A stretch of DNA of 64,000 nt from an uncultured Roseobacter sp. (lineage in GTDB: Bacteria; Pseudomonadota; Alphaproteobacteria; Rhodobacterales; Rhodobacteraceae). The position numbers and the translations under genes were made by a program. This document shows, in pieces, positions 35,456 to 43,674 of the stretch (its first letter is position 1; each line of letters begins with the position of its first letter). The stretch lies in contig CANKZM010000002.1 of the NCBI GenBank assembly GCA_947488305.1, positions 186,001-250,000 on the forward strand, written 5' to 3'. The notes under the pieces were generated by a model. That model saw only the letters and a list, made by a program, of their open reading frames with translations. It was not told the origin of the DNA and did no database searches.

Positions 35456-36118
35456 ATGAACATGATAGACGGCACTGGCGGCAGAGAAGCTTCTGCAACA
35501 CGCGCAGCCTATCTATCGCTGCGCAAAATGATTTTGGTCGGAGAACTTCCGGCTGGCGAGAAACTCAAGATCGAGCAGTTGCGCAAGATGCTTGACGTTG
35601 GAGCTTCGCCGGTCCGCGAAGCCTTGAGTCTTCTGACGTCCGACATGCTCGTTGAAAGGATCGATCAGCGCGGATTTCGCGCGGCGCCGGCGAGCCTCGC
35701 AAACTTCGAGGAAATACTAACGTTACGATGCACGCTGGAAGATATGGCCTTGCGCCAGTCAATTGCACGCGCCAACGCGGATTGGGAAGAGCGTCTCGTC
35801 CTCGCGCATCATCGAATGAAACGTATCGCGGGCAGTGATGCCTTTGAGGATGCACACAAGTCATTTCATATGGCGCTTTTGAGCAATGCAGCCTCGCCGA
35901 TGCTCGAACGTTATTGCAGCCAGCTTTACGATCTAAACATCCGATACAGGTACTTGGCCGCCGGAAGTGAGACCTATCAGAGCCGGGACGTTCAGGCCGA
36001 GCACGAAGAGATATTCGATGCGGCTGTGCGTGGCGATGTGGACAAGGCTGCGATGTCTTTGCTCAGTCACTACCGGCTAACGGGGGAGTATCTTTCCAAA
36101 CAATTGGGGGCGCTATAG
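35456..36118 (+). CDS. GntR-family regulator, FCD type
   Basis: This 220-residue FCD regulator has a winged helix at residues 15-80 (KIEQLRKMLDVGASPVREALSLL) and an FCD domain with DAHKSFHMALLSNA and QAEHEEIFDAAV, which hold the usual metal-binding Asp/His residues. It forms a two-gene unit with the YciI-like gene, divergent from the FAH3-TRAP-dioxygenase operon, and is the likely repressor of both through the palindrome at 35023-35036. Confidence 0.87.
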   Translation: MNMIDGTGGREASATRAAYLSLRKMILVGELPAGEKLKIEQLRKMLDVGASPVREALSLLTSDMLVERIDQRGFRAAPASLANFEEILTLRCTLEDMALRQSIARANADWEERLVLAHHRMKRIAGSDAFEDAHKSFHMALLSNAASPMLERYCSQLYDLNIRYRYLAAGSETYQSRDVQAEHEEIFDAAVRGDVDKAAMSLLSHYRLTGEYLSKQLGAL

Positions 36119-36230
36119 GACCGACGTCCATGTGTCCGCGATACATTTCTCGGAATTTTTTCGGTGTCGTGCCAATCACCCTGCCATCATGTGGATAGGG
36201 GTGTTGCAGCCACGACCGCATGCAGCCGCT

Positions 36231-37058
36231 TCACGCTGTAGCGTTTTGCCTGCGGCGATGCTTGCGGAAAGATGAAACCAGCACTGCGAGGCCGATGAGT
36301 GAGAACGACAAGGACGCAGGCAGTGGAACTTCAGCAAAACGAATGTTGTCGAGACCAATCTGTTCGGAAGACCCGGTCGATCTGATTTCGAATAGGAGGG
36401 CCCCTTTGCCTTGCAAGTGTCCTTGCACTCCCTCAAGGCGCACGGTTTCGAACGATGCTCCGGTCACGGAACCTCCGCCGAGCAATGCACCCTCGTTTGT
36501 TGAGACGAGACCAAATGCCGTTTCAGGTGTGCGCTCGGACTGTGGAACACCTGTGAATTCAGCAAGCAGAGTCTTTGCTCGGCCGATCATACTCGAAACG
36601 CGGAGATAATCGCCCCAGATATTGGAGTTTTCGCCATCATGCTTGTCAAATGGATCATTGTCCGAGAAAGCGGCAAGGTCGAAAAGGACGCTGGACATCA
36701 GGCTAAAGTTGACGTCATAGCGCAGAATTACCCCATCATTGCCGGCCCATTTCTTGGTATCTGCCCCGCAGAGCGCATTGGAATCACCGACGAAATGATC
36801 ACAGCCGCCTTGCCCGGCAAGATTTATTCTCATGCCGAGTTGTGTTCCGGGCTTTGGCGCTGCGGCGGGCAGGCCTGTTGCCTGCAATTGCCCCGCCATA
36901 CCGGCAAAACCGTTTTCGAAGTCATCAAGAACGATGGTAGCCGCCGAGGCCCCGTTTACGTTCCCACCGACCAACAGGCAGGATACAACAACGGCCTGCG
37001 CCATTGCGCGTGAAGGACGCAAGTGTCGCCTACAAAAGTCCATTGCCGGGTTTACCAT
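36231..37058 (-). CDS. VPLPA-CTERM sorting domain protein
   Basis: This 275-residue secreted protein has a start at 37058 with GAGG nine bases upstream, an N-terminal signal (hydrophobic AMAQAVVVSCLLVGG, cleavage near GASA) and a C-terminal tripartite sorting tail: VPLPAS, a hydrophobic helix SFSLIGLAVLVSS and a basic end FRKHRRR. This is the VPLPA-CTERM form of PEP-CTERM signals, processed by exosortases and common in Rhodobacteraceae. The middle has no recognised enzyme domain; a carbohydrate-binding-like beta fold is possible. No exosortase gene is in the window. Confidence 0.83.
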   Translation of the reverse strand: MVNPAMDFCRRHLRPSRAMAQAVVVSCLLVGGNVNGASAATIVLDDFENGFAGMAGQLQATGLPAAAPKPGTQLGMRINLAGQGGCDHFVGDSNALCGADTKKWAGNDGVILRYDVNFSLMSSVLFDLAAFSDNDPFDKHDGENSNIWGDYLRVSSMIGRAKTLLAEFTGVPQSERTPETAFGLVSTNEGALLGGGSVTGASFETVRLEGVQGHLQGKGALLFEIRSTGSSEQIGLDNIRFAEVPLPASLSFSLIGLAVLVSSFRKHRRRQNATA

Positions 37059-37305
37059 TGCTTCGTTCCTCTCTCGTCAGCCAAAACGTTGCGACATCGC
37101 GAATCGCCCATACGCTTTCGGCCCGTGTTTTGATTGTTCGAAGACATGGTTAATTTCTGTTAACGGCAAAATCGTGTCGAAGCTGAGGAATACTTTGGCC
37201 CGGTAGCGAGGTGCCGTAAGGTGCTGTAATTCTAATGCCAGACCACCGTCAGAGCGCAGCCCACGCTTTTGGCGTAATTGCTCACGCTGGCAGGACCCGC
37301 GCTTG

Positions 37306-38976
37306 TTATTGCGCCCTTTGGGCCAGATAGCTGTGCACATGGCTGATGCAAACGGACCCTTCGCCAACGCCTGAAGCGACACGTTTCACGGATCCCGAAC
37401 GCACGTCACCAACCGCGAAAATCCCCGGAATAGATGTCTCGAACAGTGAGGCGTCGCTCGACATCGCGTCTTTACCCGTCAACACAAAGCCTTTGTCATC
37501 AAGCGCGACACAAGATCCGATCCAGCTGGTATTCGGCTGAGCGCCGATCATAATAAAGACATTGGGAATATCTTTTGTGTCTTGCGCGCCGCTTTGCCTG
37601 TTTCTGAAGACGACTTTCTCCAGAACGCGATCACCTTGCAATGCCGCCAACTCAGTATGTGTATGAAGCGTGATGCGAGACGATTGTTCGATCCTGCTGA
37701 CCAAGTAGTCCGACATACTATTCGCCAGACCGTCACCCCTTACCAGAACATGAACATGACTGGCATGTTGCGACAGGAAGACAGCGGCTTGTCCGGCAGA
37801 GTTTCCGCCGCCAATGACTGCGACCTCAGTGCCGGAACAGAATTGGGCCTCAAGCGCTGTTGCAGCATAGTGAATGCCTTGTCCTTCAAATCGGTCGTAG
37901 TTCTCCAGATCGAGCTTCCGGTACGTCGCCCCGCAGGCAAGTATTACGGCGCGGGCTGTCACTCTGTCACCGCCTTCGATGGTTATCTGGAATTCGTCAC
38001 CATCCGGTTTGATGCTTGTTGCACCTCGGGCGATCGCGAAAGTCGCGCCGAATTTCTGACCTTGGATCCACGCGCGCCCTGCCAGCGCCTGCCCGGAGAT
38101 GCCGGTAGGAAAGCCCAGGTAGTTTTCAATCTTCGAACTTGTGCCGGCCTGACCGCCCGGCGCTTCGGCTTCAATCACGATGGTATCCAGCGCTTCTGAT
38201 GCGCCATACACACAAGCAGAAAGCCCGGCCGGGCCAGCACCGACAACAGCAAGATCGTAGACATGCCCATCACGAAGCTCTTCCGTCAGACCTAAGAGGT
38301 CGGCCAGTTCAGCAGTGGGTGGGTTGTGGAACCCGCATCCGTCTGGTGTGCAAACGATCGGCAGGGTGTCGCCATGCCGTTCGATGATCTCTTTGCCATC
38401 CGCCGTCTCGGGCTCGACCAGTGACAGAGGATACCCGTTTCGTGTCAAGAATCTGTTGATCCGGATTACGTCGCGATCGTTTCGCGACCCAACCAATGTG
38501 ACACCCGCTTCGGAATGCACGATGAAGGCGGTCCGTCGCAAAATGAAAGCGCGCATGATGATCTCGCCGATATCCTGCTCTGTGCTGGACATGCGGCGAA
38601 ACTGTTCGCGCGTCAGGCGAACGACTCTGCTGTCCTCGCCTATACGTCCGCCGACAAGGATTTTCCTTTTGTTGAACAAGTCCAGTTCGCCAGTGAATTG
38701 GTGATCGGAATGGGTGGTGACAATGATCTCGTCGCCCTCTGGTGTGCGGTCGAATATATCTATCGAACCACTCAGGATCAGGAAGAAATCGACCCCTCGT
38801 TGACCTCTTTCGAACACTACCGTGCCCTCGGGTAAATCCTCCACCTGACCATAGGATGTCAGACGCTTCACCTGATCATCACTGAGCACCGGAAATGTCT
38901 GTCGTTCCCGCATGTAGGGATCGCTTGAATCAACAGAATTTCGAGCGGCTTCAATTGCGGTATCTGCGTCCTGCAT
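37306..38976 (-). CDS. CNB domain, thioredoxin-like and TrxR-like flavoprotein fusion
   Basis: This 556-residue three-part protein has a cyclic-nucleotide-binding domain (about 25-140), a thioredoxin-fold-like segment without CxxC (about 159-230, LVGSRNDRDVIRIN) and a thioredoxin-reductase-like FAD/NAD(P)H module (240-550; GAGPAG 246-251, GGGNS 389-393, a late GDVRSG). The TrxR active-site CATC is replaced by AATA within GIHYAATALEA (367-377), so it cannot act as a normal thioredoxin reductase. It may transfer electrons to another partner or work as a sensor. Single gene between the VPLPA protein and the RND genes. Confidence 0.86.
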   Translation of the reverse strand: MQDADTAIEAARNSVDSSDPYMRERQTFPVLSDDQVKRLTSYGQVEDLPEGTVVFERGQRGVDFFLILSGSIDIFDRTPEGDEIIVTTHSDHQFTGELDLFNKRKILVGGRIGEDSRVVRLTREQFRRMSSTEQDIGEIIMRAFILRRTAFIVHSEAGVTLVGSRNDRDVIRINRFLTRNGYPLSLVEPETADGKEIIERHGDTLPIVCTPDGCGFHNPPTAELADLLGLTEELRDGHVYDLAVVGAGPAGLSACVYGASEALDTIVIEAEAPGGQAGTSSKIENYLGFPTGISGQALAGRAWIQGQKFGATFAIARGATSIKPDGDEFQITIEGGDRVTARAVILACGATYRKLDLENYDRFEGQGIHYAATALEAQFCSGTEVAVIGGGNSAGQAAVFLSQHASHVHVLVRGDGLANSMSDYLVSRIEQSSRITLHTHTELAALQGDRVLEKVVFRNRQSGAQDTKDIPNVFIMIGAQPNTSWIGSCVALDDKGFVLTGKDAMSSDASLFETSIPGIFAVGDVRSGSVKRVASGVGEGSVCISHVHSYLAQRAQ

Positions 38977-39117
38977 GTTTCTGTTTCGCTCCGTTTGATG
39001 ACGCAGATGTAGGTCTCCACGACACGAATCCCAGTTCGCGAATTTTGCAACAGGTGCTGCCGGGTTGGGCAGTCTTGGCGGCAGCGTTTCCCTCGCGGGG
39101 GAAGAAAAGTTCTGGGT

Positions 39118-42100
39118 CTAGACAGTCAGCTCAGTCTTTTGCTTGCCGGGAAAGATACTGCGCAGCGCGACGTAGAAAATCGGGGTGAAGAACAGCCCCA
39201 AAACCGTAACTCCCGACATACCAAAAAACACTGCCGTGCCAAGAGCCTGGCGCATTTCAGAGCCGGGGCCACTGGCGATCATCAGGGGCAAGACACCTAA
39301 AATAAATGCAAAGGCCGTCATCAGGATCGGTCTGAGACGCAACTGACTTGCCTCGACCGCAGCGTCAATTGGTGACAAGCCACGCTCCTCCTGCGCCTGC
39401 TTGGCAAATTCCACGATCAGGATCGCATTTTTCGCCGCAAGTCCGACCAGCACGATCAAGCCGACCTGTGTCAGGATGTTGTTGTCCATGCCTCGATACA
39501 TCACCCCCAACAAGGCACCCAGCATCGCCAAGGGAACGATCAGAATGATGACAAGCGGAAGCGTCCAGCTTTCATAAAGAGCTGCAAGAAACAGGAATGC
39601 AAAGAGCACGGAGAAGGCAAAGATATAGGCCGCCGTGTCGCCTTGATTGCGTTCCTGGAGCGCCAGTTCCGTCCATTCGAAATCCAGTCCCGGCGGCATC
39701 ACCGCCTGGGCCAAGGCTTCCATCTCCAGCAAAGCCTGGCCCGTTGAGATCCCCGGCGCAGGTGAGCCTTGTACCGGCACCGATACGCGCTGGTTATATC
39801 GTTGTACCAATGCTGGTCCCGCTGTTTCTCTAACGGTGACCAGAGTGCCGAGCGGGACCAAAGCGCCGGTGGCTGATCTGACACGCAAGCTGCGAATATC
39901 GTCCTGAGTCAGCCGGTAAGGTTCATCCGCCTGGGCGCGTACCTGAAAGAGGCGGCCAAAAGCATTGAAGTCGTTGACGTAGGCAGACCCAAGGTTGATG
40001 GACAGAGCTTCAAAAATTTCGCCGATGGGAACATTGAGCATCTGTGCCCGCACGCGATCTATGTCCAGGTAGAGTTGAGGTGACCCGGTCGAGAAAGTTG
40101 TAAAGACGCCTTGCACTTTGTCTGATTGGCCCGCACTGCCCATGACCGCATAGGCAGATTGCAGAACGCGAGACATGTCCGCACTTTCGGTTTCCTGCAA
40201 TTGCAATTTGAACCCGCCGCCCGTCCCGACACCTCTTACTGCGGGGGGCGCGATGGCAATGATGAATGCTTCGCGCAGCGATTGCATCCGGCCAAAGAGT
40301 TGGCCGACAATCGCCCCCGCAGTGAGGCCGCTCACTTCGCGATCTTCGAAGCTTTCAAAGGTGGTAAAGATAACGCCCTGATTACTGGCGTTCGTAAAGG
40401 TTGCACCTGAGAATCCGGCAAACGCGACGGCATTTGTTACGCCAGGGGTTTGCAAGGCGATTTCGGTGGCCTGCTGAATGATTGAATCTGTGCGATCCAA
40501 AGCCGCTCCGTCGGGCAGTTGGACAACGACAATCGCATACCCCTGGTCGGCTTCGGGAATGAAGCCTGTGGGGACTTTCGAATTGATCCAATAGGTCGCG
40601 CCAAGAAGCCCGCCAAACACCAGAACCGCAAGGCCCCGCATGCCGGCGGAGCTTGCCAGAAACCGCACAGCCCGTCCGTATCCCGCCGCCATCGCATCAA
40701 AACCCCTATTGAAGCCGTTGGCCAATGGCGTGGTGACAAGGGCGATTGGGTTTCGCGAAAACGAACTCGATCTTGGTTTGAGGATTGTGGCGGCCAGTGC
40801 GGGCGACAAACTCAGTGAATTGATGGTCGAGATCACCGTGGCCACGGAAATCGTGACGGCGAATTGGCGGTAGAATTGCCCGGTAATCCCCGGCACCAGA
40901 GCAGCCGGAACGAAAACCGCGATCAGGACTAGCGTCGTTCCGATGATCGCATTTTGCACTTCATCCATCGTGCGGGCCGAGGCGTCACGCGGGGACATGC
41001 CGTTTTCGATGTTTCGTTCCACGTTCTCGACAACAACGATGGCATCATCCACGACGATGCCAATTGCCAGAATGAGACCGAACAGCGTCAAGAGGTTCAA
41101 AGAGTATCCAAGCGCCAGCATGACGGCGAAGGTGCCAATGAGGGATACGGGAATAGCGATCAGTGGAATGATGGCGGTACGCCAGCTTTGCAAGAAGACG
41201 ACAATCACCACGACAACCAACAAGACGGCCTCGAACAGGGTTCGATACACCGCGTTGACCGAGGCTTCGATGAATTCCGTTGGATTATAAACGACCTCAT
41301 ATTCAAGACCGGGCGGGAAATCCTGTGACAGCTCGTCTACAACGCTCAGAATTTCTTCGGCAGACGCCAGTGCATTGGAGCCGGGGCGCTGGAAAATGCC
41401 GAGCGCGACTGCGGGTTTGTTGTTCAGGTAGGAATTGGTCACATAGGATCGCGCACCAATCTCAACGCGCGCGACGTCGCGCACCCGGACGACACGCCCA
41501 TCGTCGGTGGATTTGATGATAACCCGCTCAAATTCACGCGGGTCTTCCAACCTGCCTTGGGTCGTCAGCGTGACCTGAAATGCGCTATCCGTGGCATTGG
41601 GCGGTGCCCCCAGAGAGCCGCCCGAGACCTGTACGTTTTGCTCTCGCAACGCGTCGACAACGTCGCCGGACGTGAGCCCCAATGACCCCAGACGATCCGG
41701 GTCGAGCCAGACACGCGCGGAAAACTCCCGCTCGCCGAAGATAATCAGATCGCCCACACCATCCAGACGAACAAGACGGTCCCTCACGCGCGATCGGGCG
41801 TAATTCGACACGTAGAGTTGGTCGAAAGTCTCGTCCGGTGACAGCATATGGATCACCATCATCAGGTCAGGAGAGGACTTGTTTGTTGTGACGCCAAGTG
41901 CTCGTACTTCCTGTGGCAGACGGGGCTCTGCGATGGCGACGCGGTTCTGAACAAGCACCTGCGCCGCATCAAGGTCGGTTCCCAACTCAAACGTGATGGT
42001 GAGTGACATTGATCCATCTGCTGTCGAGTAAGAGGACATGTAAAGCATGTCCTCGACTCCGTTGATCTCCTGCTCCAGAGGTGTCGCGACCGTCGCCGCA

Positions 42101-42270
42101 ATCGTTGCAGCATCAGCGCCCGGATAGCTGGCACGCACCACGATCGAAGGAGGTGCGATCTCTGGGTATTGCTCAATCGGCAGCTCGAAATAGGCCAGCA
42201 TGCCGACGATAGTCGTGATCACCGCAACGACGATCGCAAAGATTGGGCGGGTTACGAAAAAACGCCCCAT
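39118..42270 (-). CDS. RND efflux transporter permease, HAE1 family
   Basis: This 1050-residue AcrB-like inner-membrane pump starts MGRFFVTRPIFAIVVAVI, has two large periplasmic loops and 12 helices, and carries the proton-relay acidic pair in TM4 (VVDDAIVVVENVERN, near residue 405). Length is normal for HAE1 drug pumps. ATG at 42270 follows the adaptor stop with one base between. It exports hydrophobic or amphiphilic compounds together with the adaptor and an outer-membrane channel encoded elsewhere; no TolC-type gene is adjacent. Confidence 0.94.
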   Translation of the reverse strand: MGRFFVTRPIFAIVVAVITTIVGMLAYFELPIEQYPEIAPPSIVVRASYPGADAATIAATVATPLEQEINGVEDMLYMSSYSTADGSMSLTITFELGTDLDAAQVLVQNRVAIAEPRLPQEVRALGVTTNKSSPDLMMVIHMLSPDETFDQLYVSNYARSRVRDRLVRLDGVGDLIIFGEREFSARVWLDPDRLGSLGLTSGDVVDALREQNVQVSGGSLGAPPNATDSAFQVTLTTQGRLEDPREFERVIIKSTDDGRVVRVRDVARVEIGARSYVTNSYLNNKPAVALGIFQRPGSNALASAEEILSVVDELSQDFPPGLEYEVVYNPTEFIEASVNAVYRTLFEAVLLVVVVIVVFLQSWRTAIIPLIAIPVSLIGTFAVMLALGYSLNLLTLFGLILAIGIVVDDAIVVVENVERNIENGMSPRDASARTMDEVQNAIIGTTLVLIAVFVPAALVPGITGQFYRQFAVTISVATVISTINSLSLSPALAATILKPRSSSFSRNPIALVTTPLANGFNRGFDAMAAGYGRAVRFLASSAGMRGLAVLVFGGLLGATYWINSKVPTGFIPEADQGYAIVVVQLPDGAALDRTDSIIQQATEIALQTPGVTNAVAFAGFSGATFTNASNQGVIFTTFESFEDREVSGLTAGAIVGQLFGRMQSLREAFIIAIAPPAVRGVGTGGGFKLQLQETESADMSRVLQSAYAVMGSAGQSDKVQGVFTTFSTGSPQLYLDIDRVRAQMLNVPIGEIFEALSINLGSAYVNDFNAFGRLFQVRAQADEPYRLTQDDIRSLRVRSATGALVPLGTLVTVRETAGPALVQRYNQRVSVPVQGSPAPGISTGQALLEMEALAQAVMPPGLDFEWTELALQERNQGDTAAYIFAFSVLFAFLFLAALYESWTLPLVIILIVPLAMLGALLGVMYRGMDNNILTQVGLIVLVGLAAKNAILIVEFAKQAQEERGLSPIDAAVEASQLRLRPILMTAFAFILGVLPLMIASGPGSEMRQALGTAVFFGMSGVTVLGLFFTPIFYVALRSIFPGKQKTELTV

Positions 42271-42271
42271 A

Positions 42272-43399
42272 TCAGTTGTCTGCAACCAGCGGCAGTTCGG
42301 TCATTTCGGGAGCCACAACGCTACCGGGTCGCGCGCGTACAAGACCTTCGATTACAATGGTTTCCGAGCCATCCAATCCTTCCCGAACGACCCGGTAGCC
42401 GTCGATACGCGGCCCCGGGCGGATTTCGCGAGGGGTCACGTTTCCGTCCGCGTCAACGGTCATGACCAACCTGCGGTTCTGGTCCGACGCGATTGCTGCG
42501 TCAGGAATGAGAATACCCTCGTACGGAAGCGATCCCGGGACATTGACCCGCCCGAAAAGCCCAGGTGTCAGAAGCTCATCTGGATTCGAAAGAACTGCAC
42601 GTACGCGCATGGTGCCGGTTTCATCATCGATGCGGTTTTCCGAGAAATCGAGTCTTCCGACCTGCACCGGGATGCTTCGGTCCGAAACGGTCACCCGAAC
42701 CTCCAGTCCATCTGCGCCCTCTTGCAGCACTGAGCCACGCGCTCTTGCGTCGCGTGCGTAGGCCAGAAAGTAACGCTCATCGATATCAAAGTAGAAGTAG
42801 ACCGGGTCCGTCGTGACGATCGAGGTCAATAGCGTATTTTGCGCAACAACGAGGTTCCCCGGATCAATCAGGGCCTGATCGATACGGCCTGAAAGCGGTG
42901 CGCGAATTTCGGAATACTCAAGATCGAGTTCCGCCAATTCCAACGCGGCCCGCGCCTGTTCCAAAGCGCCCTGAGCTGCCAAAAATGCTTCTCGACGCTG
43001 GTCTACGACGCTTTGAGCAATTGTGCCGTTGCCGACGAGCGCTTCGGCGCGTTCAAGCTGGTCGGTCGTGAATTCGCTTGTCGCTTCGGCAATGTTTATC
43101 TGCGCCCGGGCCTGACGCAAAGCAGTACGAAACTGGCGTTGATCGATGGTGAAAAGCAACTGGTCCTTTTCGACCAAACTACCGTCTGTAAAATGAACCC
43201 CATCCAGAAAACCCGATACACGGGCTCGGATATCGACCTCGGCTGAGGCCCCGAATCTCCCGACAAATTCGTCGTCTTCGATGATGGTCTTCACGACCGG
43301 TTTTGCGACAGTTACTGGCGGCGGGCCCTGTTGTGCCCAAGACGTACCGATCAGGGCGACATTCAACATGATCGCGACGGCAAGGGAACTGATTTTCAT
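42272..43399 (-). CDS. RND efflux periplasmic adaptor (MFP)
   Basis: This 375-residue membrane-fusion protein starts at 43399 with a signal peptide ending TSWA. Its order is beta-barrel strand, lipoyl half (VDIRARVSGFLDGVHF), alpha-helical hairpin with Glu/Ala/Gln-rich heptads (about 90-160), the second lipoyl half (LEYSEIRAPLSGRI) and the barrel domain. It links the pump at 39118-42270 to an outer-membrane channel. No regulator gene is directly adjacent. Confidence 0.92.
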   Translation of the reverse strand: MKISSLAVAIMLNVALIGTSWAQQGPPPVTVAKPVVKTIIEDDEFVGRFGASAEVDIRARVSGFLDGVHFTDGSLVEKDQLLFTIDQRQFRTALRQARAQINIAEATSEFTTDQLERAEALVGNGTIAQSVVDQRREAFLAAQGALEQARAALELAELDLEYSEIRAPLSGRIDQALIDPGNLVVAQNTLLTSIVTTDPVYFYFDIDERYFLAYARDARARGSVLQEGADGLEVRVTVSDRSIPVQVGRLDFSENRIDDETGTMRVRAVLSNPDELLTPGLFGRVNVPGSLPYEGILIPDAAIASDQNRRLVMTVDADGNVTPREIRPGPRIDGYRVVREGLDGSETIVIEGLVRARPGSVVAPEMTELPLVADN

Positions 43400-43563
43400 A
43401 GGCCACGTCCTTCGATTGGTGTGGTTGAGCTTAGGCCATATTCGCGCCCTGACAACACGAACCCCACATACAGCAGGAGTAGACACCCGGATCACGCAGC
43501 GTGTTGCGATCCTTGCCACGTTTTGCGGCAATTATGACAATCGGCACCTTTAGGAAGACCGGT

Positions 43564-43602
43564 AGACCTCTGGGCAGTTTCGTCCAAAGCGCCCAGAGGT
43601 CT
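43564..43602. repeat. 12-bp perfect inverted repeat downstream of dabA
   Basis: AGACCTCTGGGC (43564-43575) and GCCCAGAGGTCT (43591-43602) pair perfectly around a 15-base loop. The hairpin lies 73 bases after the dabA stop in the 275-base gap before the RND adaptor gene. It has no T-run on either strand. It could end or protect the dabA transcript. No gene is seen in the rest of this gap. Confidence 0.6.
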
Positions 43603-43674
43603 TGTGCGAAGGTGATTTCGAGTACTTATTCGCCCTGTCGCACCGGCGGATTCAAATGCGCAGCCATTGCTGGT

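Noticed and set aside
36719-37058. Phage or transposon signs around the VPLPA gene
   Set aside because: No integrase, transposase, flanking repeats or tRNA target were seen; the region looks like ordinary chromosome.
37150-37164. TTAA-N6-TTAAC resembling a CtrA box upstream of the VPLPA protein
   Set aside because: The CtrA consensus spacing is seven bases, and one imperfect match in an AT-rich promoter region is weak evidence.
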